A stretch of DNA of 50,145 bases from Streptomyces albidochromogenes (GTDB taxonomy: Bacteria > Actinomycetota > Actinomycetes > Streptomycetales > Streptomycetaceae). The notes beneath the pieces are model-generated. The model ran no database searches. It had not been told where the DNA came from and saw only the letters and a list, made by a program, of their open reading frames with translations. This document shows positions 1-6,586 of the stretch, piece after piece. The stretch is from positions 1 through 50,145 of the forward strand of contig NZ_VBVX01000009.1 of assembly GCF_005981925.1 (NCBI RefSeq). Reading direction: 5' to 3'. The position numbers and the translations under genes were made by a program. Each line of letters starts with the position of its first letter. Within the stretch, counting starts at the first letter, position 1.

Positions 1-1551
1 GTGCTCGGGTGGGCGGGGACGCCGGCCGACCGGCCGCTCATCGACGCGGCCAAGGTGAAGTTCCGCCACCGCAAGCTCACCTCCGACATCGTCACCCGAG
101 CTTTCCTCGCGGCCGGGCTGACCAAGGCGGATCAGGGTGTCGCGTTCCCGCAGCCGATCCGGCAGGACGGCGACGGCTGGCGGGTGGTGGTGGACCTGCC
201 GTACGGCAAGACGTTCTCCGACGCGGTCAAGAAGCGCGACGCCCTCGCGTCCGGCATCGACGTGGCGGAGACCCAGGTGTTCCTGGACCGCGATGCCACC
301 AGCTCACGCCGGGTGTCAATGTGGGTAGCCAACCGCGACCCGCTCGCCGTGCCGACCGGCCGTTCCCCGCTGCTGGGCATGGACCGGGTGGACTTCTGGA
401 AGCCGTTCCCGTGGGGCCGTGACGAGCGCGGCAACGAGGTGCAGATCAGCATGCTGTGGGTCTCGCTGCTGGTCGGCGCAGTACCCCGGCAGGGTAAGAC
501 GTTCTCCGCCCGCACGATCGCGCTCGCCGCCGCCCTGGACCCGTACGTGCGGCTGTACGTGTTCGACGGCAAGGCGTCGCCGGACTGGCGCAAGTTCTCC
601 AAGGTCGCCCACCGGGTCGGCTTCGGCACCGTCCCGCAGGCCGGGATCGACCCGGTGATGCACCTGGTCAACTCACTGCAGGAACTCAAGGCCGATGTGG
701 AGGACCGTTACCACCGGCTGTCCGAACTGCCGTTGCACGTCTGCCCGGAGGGCAAGCTCACCCCGGCGATCTCGCGGGACAAGAAGTACGACATGCCGCT
801 CGTGCTGTTCGTGGTGGACGAGGTGCAGGAGTACTTGATGCACCCCGTACACGGGAAGACCATCCTTGAGCTGTTGGTCTTCCTCGCCCGCGTCGCGCCG
901 GCCGTCGGTGTCTCGGTGATGACCGCGACGCAGAAGCCTGACGACACCGCCTGCCCGTCCGTGCTGCGCGACCAGCACCAGGCCCGGTTCGCGCTGCGGG
1001 TCGGCGCCTACCAGGTCTCCGAGACCATCCTCGGTGCCGGATCGTACGGCGAAGGGCTGGACGCCTCCCGGCTGCTCAAGTCCCACAAGGGCGTTGGGCT
1101 GCTCAAGGGCATGACCGACGATGCCGGGATCGTGCGCACCTACCTGGCCGATGGCCGGGACGCGGAGACGATTCTCACCCGCGCGCAGGTCCTGCGCGGG
1201 GCAGAAGGCACCCTCACTGGCGACGCCGCCGGGGAAGCGCCGGCCGATGCCGCGCTGGCGACGATCCTGGACGACATTGCCGCCGTGCTCGGCAAGGGCG
1301 AGGCCAAGCTCTGGTCCGAGACCATCGTGGACCGCCTTGCCGAACTGCGGCCCGACGTCTACGGGCCGTGGGCCGAGATGGAGCCCAAGCCCAAGGCCGA
1401 ACAGCTCACCGCAGCGCTCAAGCCGTACGGCATCGGTACCGAGCAGATCAGCCGCCGCATCGGCGGCAAGACCGTCAACAAGCGCGGCATTCTCCGCTCC
1501 GACCTCTCCAGGGTGATTACGGAACGCAACAAGAAGCGGGACGCGAGCTAG
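1..1551 (+). CDS. FtsK/SpoIIIE-type conjugal DNA translocase (Tra), 5' end cut by the window
   Basis: This is a hexameric-ATPase-type DNA pump of the FtsK/SpoIIIE/TraB family. In Streptomyces plasmids and AICEs one such protein moves double-stranded DNA between mycelial compartments. The reading frame is open from base 1, so the GTG there may not be the true start and membrane-anchoring residues may be missing. A Walker A-like loop GAVPRQGKT lies at about residues 159-167. A Walker B stretch ending in VVDE lies at about 268-274, followed by FtsK-like text with TATQKPDD near 310. The last 70 or so residues look like a small winged-helix domain (EQISRRIGGKTVNKRG), which in TraB proteins reads the clt repeats. 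The gene ends 9 bp before a cluster of palindromic words that could be that site. The family is confident; the exact role is inferred from context. Confidence 0.85.
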   Translation: MLGWAGTPADRPLIDAAKVKFRHRKLTSDIVTRAFLAAGLTKADQGVAFPQPIRQDGDGWRVVVDLPYGKTFSDAVKKRDALASGIDVAETQVFLDRDATSSRRVSMWVANRDPLAVPTGRSPLLGMDRVDFWKPFPWGRDERGNEVQISMLWVSLLVGAVPRQGKTFSARTIALAAALDPYVRLYVFDGKASPDWRKFSKVAHRVGFGTVPQAGIDPVMHLVNSLQELKADVEDRYHRLSELPLHVCPEGKLTPAISRDKKYDMPLVLFVVDEVQEYLMHPVHGKTILELLVFLARVAPAVGVSVMTATQKPDDTACPSVLRDQHQARFALRVGAYQVSETILGAGSYGEGLDASRLLKSHKGVGLLKGMTDDAGIVRTYLADGRDAETILTRAQVLRGAEGTLTGDAAGEAPADAALATILDDIAAVLGKGEAKLWSETIVDRLAELRPDVYGPWAEMEPKPKAEQLTAALKPYGIGTEQISRRIGGKTVNKRGILRSDLSRVITERNKKRDAS

Positions 1552-1560
1552 GCCCCGGAG

Positions 1561-1640
1561 GTCGCTTGCGCAAGCATCAACCGTCGCTTGCGCAAGCGAC
1601 CCCGCTAGCGACCCAAACCACACCTGATCAGGTCGCTAGC
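1561..1640. repeat. GTCGCTWGC repeat/palindrome cluster, candidate conjugation locus (clt)
   Basis: Five copies of the 9-mer GTCGCTWGC sit within 80 bp: forward at 1561-1569, 1583-1591 and 1632-1640, reverse at 1592-1600 and 1604-1612. They build an 18-bp perfect palindrome at 1583-1600 and a 10-bp inverted repeat at 1604-1613/1631-1640. The second encloses another palindrome at 1622-1633. In Streptomyces plasmids the clt site bound by TraB is a set of short repeats next to the tra gene, so the position fits. A terminator or operator is the alternative. Function is inference. Confidence 0.5.
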
Positions 1641-1690
1641 AGATAGCGGCCGACCTGCGCAAACCCCGAATCCCGCCCCGGAGGTCCTTC

Positions 1691-1942
1691 ATGACCCTTC
1701 CGCTGCTCGCTAGCACCCTGCTGATCATTCTCACACTCTGTTACGCCTGCGTGTGCGCTGCCCAGCCGTTCGGCCGCTGCCACAAGTGCGACGGACTCGG
1801 CTTCGCCCTCAGGCACGACCGCAAGGGACGGCCCAAGCGCGGCAAGCACTGCCGCCAATGCAACGGCCACGGCATCCGCATACGGCGCGGCCGACACCTC
1901 TACAACCTGTGGGCCCGCACCTACCGCGACGGCACCCGCTGA
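1691..1942 (+). CDS. Small membrane-anchored protein with two CxxCxG zinc-knuckle motifs
   Basis: This encodes 83 residues. An N-terminal hydrophobic helix (about residues 3-24) is followed by a basic soluble part with two motifs, CHKCDGLG and CRQCNGHG, about 26 residues apart. Paired CxxCxGxG motifs are the signature of the DnaJ-type zinc finger, so one zinc ion held by four cysteines is likely. The tail is rich in Arg and His. The ATG at 1691 is preceded by GGAGG at 1680-1684. It lies between the translocase gene and other small membrane proteins, the usual place for spread (spd) functions in Streptomyces conjugative elements. I do not recognise a named family, and a role in transfer is inferred only from location. 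Confidence 0.7.
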   Translation: MTLPLLASTLLIILTLCYACVCAAQPFGRCHKCDGLGFALRHDRKGRPKRGKHCRQCNGHGIRIRRGRHLYNLWARTYRDGTR

Positions 1943-2104
1943 CCCGGACACAAAGCGGCCGACGGTGCCCGTCATGAGACGTACCCCGCTCCGAGCAGGA
2001 GCTAGGCGGGCGCAACCGTCGGCCAGACCCTCGAGCTTGCCAGCACCCGAGAGCGCTCGCAGCTTAGCCAGCCACCCCGACACACAGTCAAAGGAGTTCA
2101 CGCC

Positions 2105-2293
2105 ATGGCAGTCACCGTCTCGCTCGTGGCCCTGTTCGCCCTGGTCCTGTTCTTCCTGCTCCGCTCCAAGTCCCTGGGCTACGGCTCCGCGTTCGTCGCC
2201 GCCGGGTTCGGCTTCTTCCTCGCCTCCACCGGAGCCTCCGGCCCCATTAACCAGCTCGCGACGGCCGTCATCGACGCCGTCGGCAACCTCTAG
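2105..2293 (+). CDS. Small two-helix membrane protein of the element's transfer region
   Basis: This encodes 62 residues that are almost wholly hydrophobic. One helix spans about residues 3-20 and a second about 27-45, with a short polar RSKS loop between them and a short amphipathic tail. The ATG at 2105 has AAGGAG at 2091-2096. It ends 9 bp before the next start, so the two genes are probably co-transcribed. Small membrane proteins of this kind next to spdB-like genes are common in AICEs, where they are thought to help plasmid DNA spread within the mycelium. No catalytic motif is visible and I cannot name it. Confidence 0.7.
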   Translation: MAVTVSLVALFALVLFFLLRSKSLGYGSAFVAAGFGFFLASTGASGPINQLATAVIDAVGNL

Positions 2294-2302
2294 GGAGCCG
2301 TG

Positions 2303-2911
2303 ATGAACGAGCCGATCCTTGCCCCCAGTTCGCTCGCCGTGGTCCTTCCGAAGTTGGCCCCGGCCATCGCCACATCGACCGTGCTCATCCTCGGCCGGAT
2401 CTGGAACGCCAACGGGGCTGAGCACTCCGTCGGCAACGCCACGCTGATGGTCGTGCTGGCCACCGGAGCCGCGGCGGCCGGCGCGTTCGCCTCCGCCGGT
2501 CGCTCCGGTGACGGGGTCCTCGCCGGAACATGTTTCGCCGCATCTGGAGGGCTCGCGCTCGCTGGTGTTGCCGGATACGCCGACGGCTGGTCGCTGCCGC
2601 TGCTGCTGTGGGCGCTGGCGACCGCTGTGGCGTACGGGCTCGCTGCCCGCCATTGGCGCACCGACCGCCGCGACACCGTGGCCTACGAGCGGCAGACCAC
2701 CGAGCGCCGCGAGACCCACGCCCACACCGAACGCGTGGAAGCCCTACGCGCCGGGGCACAGATCGAGGTCGCCCGCGAGGGCGCCGCCTACGCCACCGCC
2801 CTCGCCCAAGCGCTCACCGCCCGCGCGACGCTGCCCGGCTTCGACCCGGTGGAACTCACCCGCGCCGGACTGCCCGAACTCCCCGCCATCGACAACACCA
2901 AGGAGCACTGA
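2303..2911 (+). CDS. SpdB-like plasmid-spread membrane protein
   Basis: This encodes 202 residues from ATG 2303; GTG 2300 is possible, but the GGGAG at 2293-2297 spaces better to the ATG. The N-terminal half holds about four hydrophobic helices (roughly residues 14-32, 44-62, 70-88 and 92-110). It is followed by a charged, probably coiled-coil stretch rich in Arg, Glu and Thr (about 112-160) and a Pro-rich end. This layout resembles the SpdB proteins of Streptomyces plasmids and AICEs, which act with the Tra translocase in intramycelial spread. The stop is 2 bp before the next ATG, suggesting translational coupling. The family call rests on architecture and context, not a specific motif. Confidence 0.65.
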   Translation: MNEPILAPSSLAVVLPKLAPAIATSTVLILGRIWNANGAEHSVGNATLMVVLATGAAAAGAFASAGRSGDGVLAGTCFAASGGLALAGVAGYADGWSLPLLLWALATAVAYGLAARHWRTDRRDTVAYERQTTERRETHAHTERVEALRAGAQIEVAREGAAYATALAQALTARATLPGFDPVELTRAGLPELPAIDNTKEH

Positions 2912-2913
2912 CC

Positions 2914-3381
2914 ATGCTCGAGATTCGCATCATCTGCGACCCGTCCGACACGGACCGCGTGACCAAGACCCTCACCGCAGCATTCGCCACCGGCCCGGTA
3001 CGCCAGTACGCCACCCGCGACGGTGACCGCGCCCGGCTCTACATCTCGGCCGACCACTTCACCGACGGCGAGCCGGAGCCGGAGGCATGGCCAACGCCGG
3101 AAGAGGCGTACGCCCTCGCCCCGAGCGTCATCAGCGAGATCGGTTGGACCACCAACGAGGCGATCGGCCGCCCGTCCTTCGCGTGGCTGGATCGGGAGTT
3201 CTGGCTTCGTAAGGCCGCCGTCCTGGACCGCATCGCCCTCACCGATGACGCCCCCTGTGACGCGGGCGAGGTGGCCATCGAAGCGGCCCGCCGCGTGATG
3301 GAGCTGGACGCCCAGGCTGATGCGAGCGACCCGCGCGGCTACGTCCGCCAGCAGTACGCCCACTGGGCCAAGACCAAGTAG
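2914..3381 (+). CDS. Hypothetical AICE protein, 155 residues
   Basis: This starts at ATG 2914, with AAGGAG at 2899-2904 inside the end of the preceding gene. The protein is soluble and acidic. An N-terminal part (about 1-45) of alternating strands and helices (MLEIRIICDPSDTDRV) resembles a small ferredoxin-like fold. A mostly helical C-terminal part (about 75-155) follows. There is no membrane segment, cysteine cluster or recognisable catalytic motif. Proteins of this type often sit between spdB-like and replication genes in AICEs, but I know of no assigned function. The next 85 bp (3382-3466) contain a GC-rich inverted repeat (CGGGGCGGTCG ... CGACCGCCCCG) that could act as a terminator or attenuator. 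Confidence 0.7.
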   Translation: MLEIRIICDPSDTDRVTKTLTAAFATGPVRQYATRDGDRARLYISADHFTDGEPEPEAWPTPEEAYALAPSVISEIGWTTNEAIGRPSFAWLDREFWLRKAAVLDRIALTDDAPCDAGEVAIEAARRVMELDAQADASDPRGYVRQQYAHWAKTK

Positions 3382-3466
3382 CTACGCCCGGGGCGGTCGC
3401 TCTCTCGCCAAAGACCGCGACCGCCCCGGCTCTCCGTCCCTCCGAAGAAACAGGAGAACCCACAGC

Positions 3467-4384
3467 ATGACGCAATCCACCCCCGTCCGGCGAGCGCCCA
3501 GCTACCGGGCGCCGCTCCCGGACGCTCTTCACTCCGCGCTCCGTCTCGCATCGGCCGGCGTGCCCGTGCTGCCCCTGCGCAAGGGCAAGGTGCCCTTCGG
3601 GAACTGTCCCGCCTGCGCGGGCAGCGCGTGCGGCGACCGGCCGCACATGAAGGCCGCTGGTCCCTGCCGTTGCCCGCAGGCGTGCCACGGCTGGGCAGCC
3701 GCCACCACGGACCCCAACGTCATTACCTCCGCTGCCTGGGCGCCAATGTGGCGCACGGCCGCAGCCGTCGCCTACCACCCCGCCGGGGCGAGGCTGACCG
3801 TCGTTGACCTGGACGACGCAGATGCCGTTGCCTGGGCCCGCGCAACGCTGACTGTCACCAGGATCGTGCCGACGACGCGCGGAGAGCACTGGATCTACCG
3901 GGGAACGATGCGGTCGGCCAACTCCGTACGGCCGGGCGTGGACATCAAGTCCGCGATGGCCTACACCCGCTGGCTCGGACCGGGCACCGGCGCCATGACC
4001 GACCTGCCGTCGGCCGTCCGCGCCTTGGTGGACAAGGAAGAGACCACCCCCGCCGGGCGAGGCGTGGTCTCTTCACCTCCCGAGCGCGCGGTGTGGGACC
4101 ACACCGTGGCCACCGGGTGTCGCCACACCGAGCGTTACGTGCGAACCGGCCTGGAGCGAGGCTTGGCCAAGGTACGCGCCCGCACGGAGTCCGGCGCCGG
4201 ATCGCAGGCGTTCGGCGTCGCCCAGTTCCTCGGAGCCCAGCACGCGGAGTGCCCCGGCCCTTGCGCACTGGACACCTTGGGACAGCAGGTCGTTGCCGCT
4301 GCGGTATCGGTCGGTGTCCCCGAGCCCTACGCCCAACGGGCGGTCGCCAACGGCCTCACCGCTGCGCTCGGGAGGGCGGCATGA
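3467..4384 (+). CDS. Bifunctional DNA primase/polymerase (Prim-Pol) N-terminal-type protein
   Basis: This encodes 305 residues from ATG 3467 (AGGAG at 3452-3456). The features of the Prim-Pol (AEP superfamily) domain are visible. The region around residue 30 (AGVPVLPLRKGKVPF) is the typical start. A Cys-rich insert at about 47-75 probably binds zinc. The metal-binding acidic motif VVDLDD has Asp114, Asp116 and Asp117, and the GEHW motif has His141. In AICEs this protein starts replication of the excised element together with a partner downstream. There is no C-terminal helicase in this chain; the DUF3987 protein two genes on probably supplies the ATPase-like function. The 3' end overlaps the next start (ATGA), so the block is translationally coupled. 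Confidence 0.82.
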   Translation: MTQSTPVRRAPSYRAPLPDALHSALRLASAGVPVLPLRKGKVPFGNCPACAGSACGDRPHMKAAGPCRCPQACHGWAAATTDPNVITSAAWAPMWRTAAAVAYHPAGARLTVVDLDDADAVAWARATLTVTRIVPTTRGEHWIYRGTMRSANSVRPGVDIKSAMAYTRWLGPGTGAMTDLPSAVRALVDKEETTPAGRGVVSSPPERAVWDHTVATGCRHTERYVRTGLERGLAKVRARTESGAGSQAFGVAQFLGAQHAECPGPCALDTLGQQVVAAAVSVGVPEPYAQRAVANGLTAALGRAA

Positions 4385-4548
4385 GGATGCCCGCCGTGCA
4401 CTGCCCGCATGCCGCCGACGAGCCGACCCTCGCGGTCACAGAAGGCGTGGAAGTCGCCGCCCGACAGGGCGTCCTTTCTGCCCTCTGCCCTGGCCAGGCT
4501 GCCGAGGACCGACACCAGGCCACAGCCGGAACGGGGACCGCAGCATGA
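4381..4548 (+). CDS. 55-residue protein coupled between Prim-Pol and DUF3987 genes
   Basis: This short frame begins with ATG 4381 overlapping the Prim-Pol stop (ATGA). It ends at 4548 overlapping the start of the DUF3987 gene (ATGA at 4545), so it is stitched between the two replication genes. The product begins MRMPAVHCPHAADEP and has a second CPG later, which leaves His/Cys residues that might hold a metal. I recognise no family. The double ATGA overlap argues that it is translated, at least as a coupling device. A bare linker that only carries ribosomes to the next start is the alternative. Confidence 0.6.
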   Translation: MRMPAVHCPHAADEPTLAVTEGVEVAARQGVLSALCPGQAAEDRHQATAGTGTAA

Positions 4549-6089
4549 CCACCACGAACAACACCGACCTGTGGGAGGGCTTTGACCCTCTCGCCGTCGA
4601 AGAGATCACCGGCCCCGTGTGGGACGAGCCGGTACCGCTCACCGCCCGCAGGGACCTGCCCGACTTCCCCGTGCAGGCCCTGCCCGACTGGCTCAGGAAC
4701 ATGGTCGCGGCCGTCGCCGAGGAGACCCAGACCCCGGCAGATCTCGCCGGGTGCTTGGCCCTCGCAGTCGTCGCCACGGCGGCCGGCGGCCGCGCCATGG
4801 TCTGCGTACGTGGCCGCTGGCGCGAGCCGGTCAACCTCTACACCGCCGTCGCGCTCGATCCGGGCAACCGCAAGAGCGCCGTCTTCGCGCTCATGACCGA
4901 GCCGCTGATGGCCGTGGAAAAGACCCTCGTGGAACTTTCTGGTCCTGCCCGCGCTGAAGCCGAGACCACCGCCCGCCTAGCCAAGGCAGCCGCAGACAAG
5001 GCAGCGGCCAAGGCGGCGAACGCGGAGGCCGGGATGCGCGACCAGCTCACCGCCGAAGCCGTCGCGCTCGCTCAGGCTGCCGAGGAAATCAAGGTCCCCT
5101 GCAAGCCACAGCTCGTTGCGGACGACGTGACGCCAGAGAACCTGGCCACTCTGCTCACCGAGCAGGAGGGGCGGATCTCAGTGCTGTCGCCGGAGGGCGG
5201 CATCTTCGACATCATCGCCGGACGCTACAGCGGCGCCCCGAACATGGAGGTCTTCCTCAAAGGCCACGCGGGCGACATGGTCCGGGTCAACCGGCAGGGC
5301 CGCGACGCCCAGCACATCGAGCGGCCCGCCGTGACCATGGGTCTCGCGGTGCAACCGGAAGTGCTCGAATCCATCGGGCAGATCAAGGGCGCCGACGGGC
5401 GCGGGCTGCTCGCCCGCTTCCTGTACGCCCAGCCTGAATCGCTGGTCGGTCGGCGCAACCTCACCCCGCAGCTCATTCCCGACGACGTCGCGGACACCTA
5501 CGCGCAGCGTCTCGGAGGGCTGGCCATGGCCCTGAACGGATGGACCGACCCCGCTCTCCTCACGCTCACGCCGGAAGCAGACGCGGTGATGCTCGCCTAT
5601 CAGAAGGTCACCGAATCCCGCATCGGCAAGGGCGGGGCGCTCGCGGCCGTCGTGAAGTGGGCTAGCAAACGAGACGGAGCCGTAGCCCGCATCGCCGGAC
5701 TGCTGCACCTTGCCACCCACCCCGACGGCGCATGGCAGCGCCCCATCGAGGCCGCCACGCTCGCCGCCGCAACCGAGCTGGGCGACTACTTCACCGCCCA
5801 CGCCCAGGACGTGTTCGACGCCATGGGCGCCGACCCCGCGCAGGAAGCCGCCCACCAGGTCCTCACACACCTTAGGGACACCCGGTTCAGGGGCTTCACG
5901 AAACGTGAGCTGTTCCGGCAGCTCTCCCGCGGTGACTTCCCCGCCATGGCCGACCTCGATCCCGCCCTGGTGTTGCTCGAGGAACACGGCTGGCTCCGCC
6001 AACTGCCACCACCCCCGCGCACTGGGCGCGGCGGCCGGCCGCCCTCGCCCCGCTACGAGGTGCATCCGCGCCTCACCCGCAGCGCCTGA
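4545..6089 (+). CDS. DUF3987 (YfjI-like) replication-associated ATPase-fold protein
   Basis: This encodes 514 residues from ATG 4545. Most of the length resembles the DUF3987 family: conserved N-terminal text (FPVQALPDWLRNMV, about 40-53), a P-loop-like DPGNRKS at residues 105-111, and a region around SPEGGIFDII near 210 that could be the Walker B counterpart. A charged Ala-rich coiled coil at about 130-185 is inserted between them. The P-loop is non-canonical (GNRKS, not GxxxxGK[ST]), so ATP hydrolysis is uncertain. The C-terminal 80 residues look like a winged helix. It is coupled to the Prim-Pol gene, so the pair probably forms the element's replication initiator/helicase system. The stop codon lies inside the first repeat of the iteron-like array. 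Confidence 0.75.
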   Translation: MTTTNNTDLWEGFDPLAVEEITGPVWDEPVPLTARRDLPDFPVQALPDWLRNMVAAVAEETQTPADLAGCLALAVVATAAGGRAMVCVRGRWREPVNLYTAVALDPGNRKSAVFALMTEPLMAVEKTLVELSGPARAEAETTARLAKAAADKAAAKAANAEAGMRDQLTAEAVALAQAAEEIKVPCKPQLVADDVTPENLATLLTEQEGRISVLSPEGGIFDIIAGRYSGAPNMEVFLKGHAGDMVRVNRQGRDAQHIERPAVTMGLAVQPEVLESIGQIKGADGRGLLARFLYAQPESLVGRRNLTPQLIPDDVADTYAQRLGGLAMALNGWTDPALLTLTPEADAVMLAYQKVTESRIGKGGALAAVVKWASKRDGAVARIAGLLHLATHPDGAWQRPIEAATLAAATELGDYFTAHAQDVFDAMGADPAQEAAHQVLTHLRDTRFRGFTKRELFRQLSRGDFPAMADLDPALVLLEEHGWLRQLPPPPRTGRGGRPPSPRYEVHPRLTRSA

Positions 6090-6345
6090 CACAACCCCCG
6101 CCGGACCGACACAACTGACACAACCTGCGGCATGCCCCGCTGACCTGCGGCGACGGTCGAATCGGCCGCTCCGACAGAACCTCCGGAAACTCTGACAGAA
6201 CCTAACCCCCGCTCCCGGCGGCCCGGTCGTGACAGAACCTCGCACCGGGAGTTTTGTCAGAGTCTTCGCGAGTTCTGTCACGACGCTCCCACGCGCCGAA
6301 ACCGCAGGCCAGCGCCCTGGACGGCAGGTTCTGTCAGTTCTGTCA
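6087..6345. repeat. Mirror-symmetric array of TGACAGAAC-type repeats, candidate origin or control site
   Basis: Ten copies of a 9-11-mer (consensus YGACASAACCT) lie between the DUF3987 gene and xis. Six are direct, starting at 6087, 6107, 6116, 6172, 6193 and 6230. Four are inverted, ending at 6259, 6280, 6336 and 6345. Four direct and four inverted copies mirror exactly about 6226: 6107/6345, 6116/6336, 6172/6280 and 6193/6259 all sum to 12452. A further 13-mer, CGCTGRCCTGCGG, is mirrored at 6138-6150 and 6302-6314. So this is a degenerate 239-bp inverted repeat built of repeats. It fills the whole 305-bp gap before xis. Repeat arrays of this kind are typical of replication origins or regulator sites; which one is inference. 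Confidence 0.75.
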
Positions 6346-6394
6346 GCGGTTCCGCCCACGAGCCACAGAAACGTGCGATGCAAGGAGCCCACCC

Positions 6395-6586
6395 GTGGCC
6401 AAGTCCCGCGAAGAAATGCTGACCATTCCCCAAGTGATTGAAGAGATCGGAGTACCGCGAGCGACGTTCTACCGCTGGCGACAGCTCCGCAAGGGTCCCA
6501 AGGCCATCAAGCTCCCCAACGGTTCGGTGCGCATCAAGCGATCGGAACTGGAGCGCTGGATGCGGGCGTTGGAGGAGGCGGCGTGA
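6395..6586 (+). CDS. xis: Excisionase (Xis), MerR-like helix-turn-helix protein
   Basis: This encodes 63 residues from GTG 6395, chosen because AAGGAG lies at 6382-6387. The chain is a single winged helix-turn-helix of the excisionase/MerR type: LTIPQVIEEIGVPRATFYRWRQ at about residues 9-30, then a basic wing with GSVRIKRSELERWM. Such proteins bend DNA at the attachment site and drive the integrase toward excision. The stop overlaps the integrase start (GTGA at 6583-6586), the usual xis-int coupling in pSAM2-like elements. The repeat array directly upstream may control its expression. Confidence 0.88.
   Translation: MAKSREEMLTIPQVIEEIGVPRATFYRWRQLRKGPKAIKLPNGSVRIKRSELERWMRALEEAA

Noticed and set aside
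673..1623. Long antisense open frames (also for example 12729-15143, 16847-18523 and 34530-36986 on the minus strand)
   Set aside because: They mirror strong genes on the other strand, have low-complexity composition and no ribosome sites; they are the usual by-product of G/C-rich third codon positions.
3382..3466. Small gene between the 155-residue protein and Prim-Pol
   Set aside because: No start with ribosome site and no open frame of useful length; only an inverted repeat is present.
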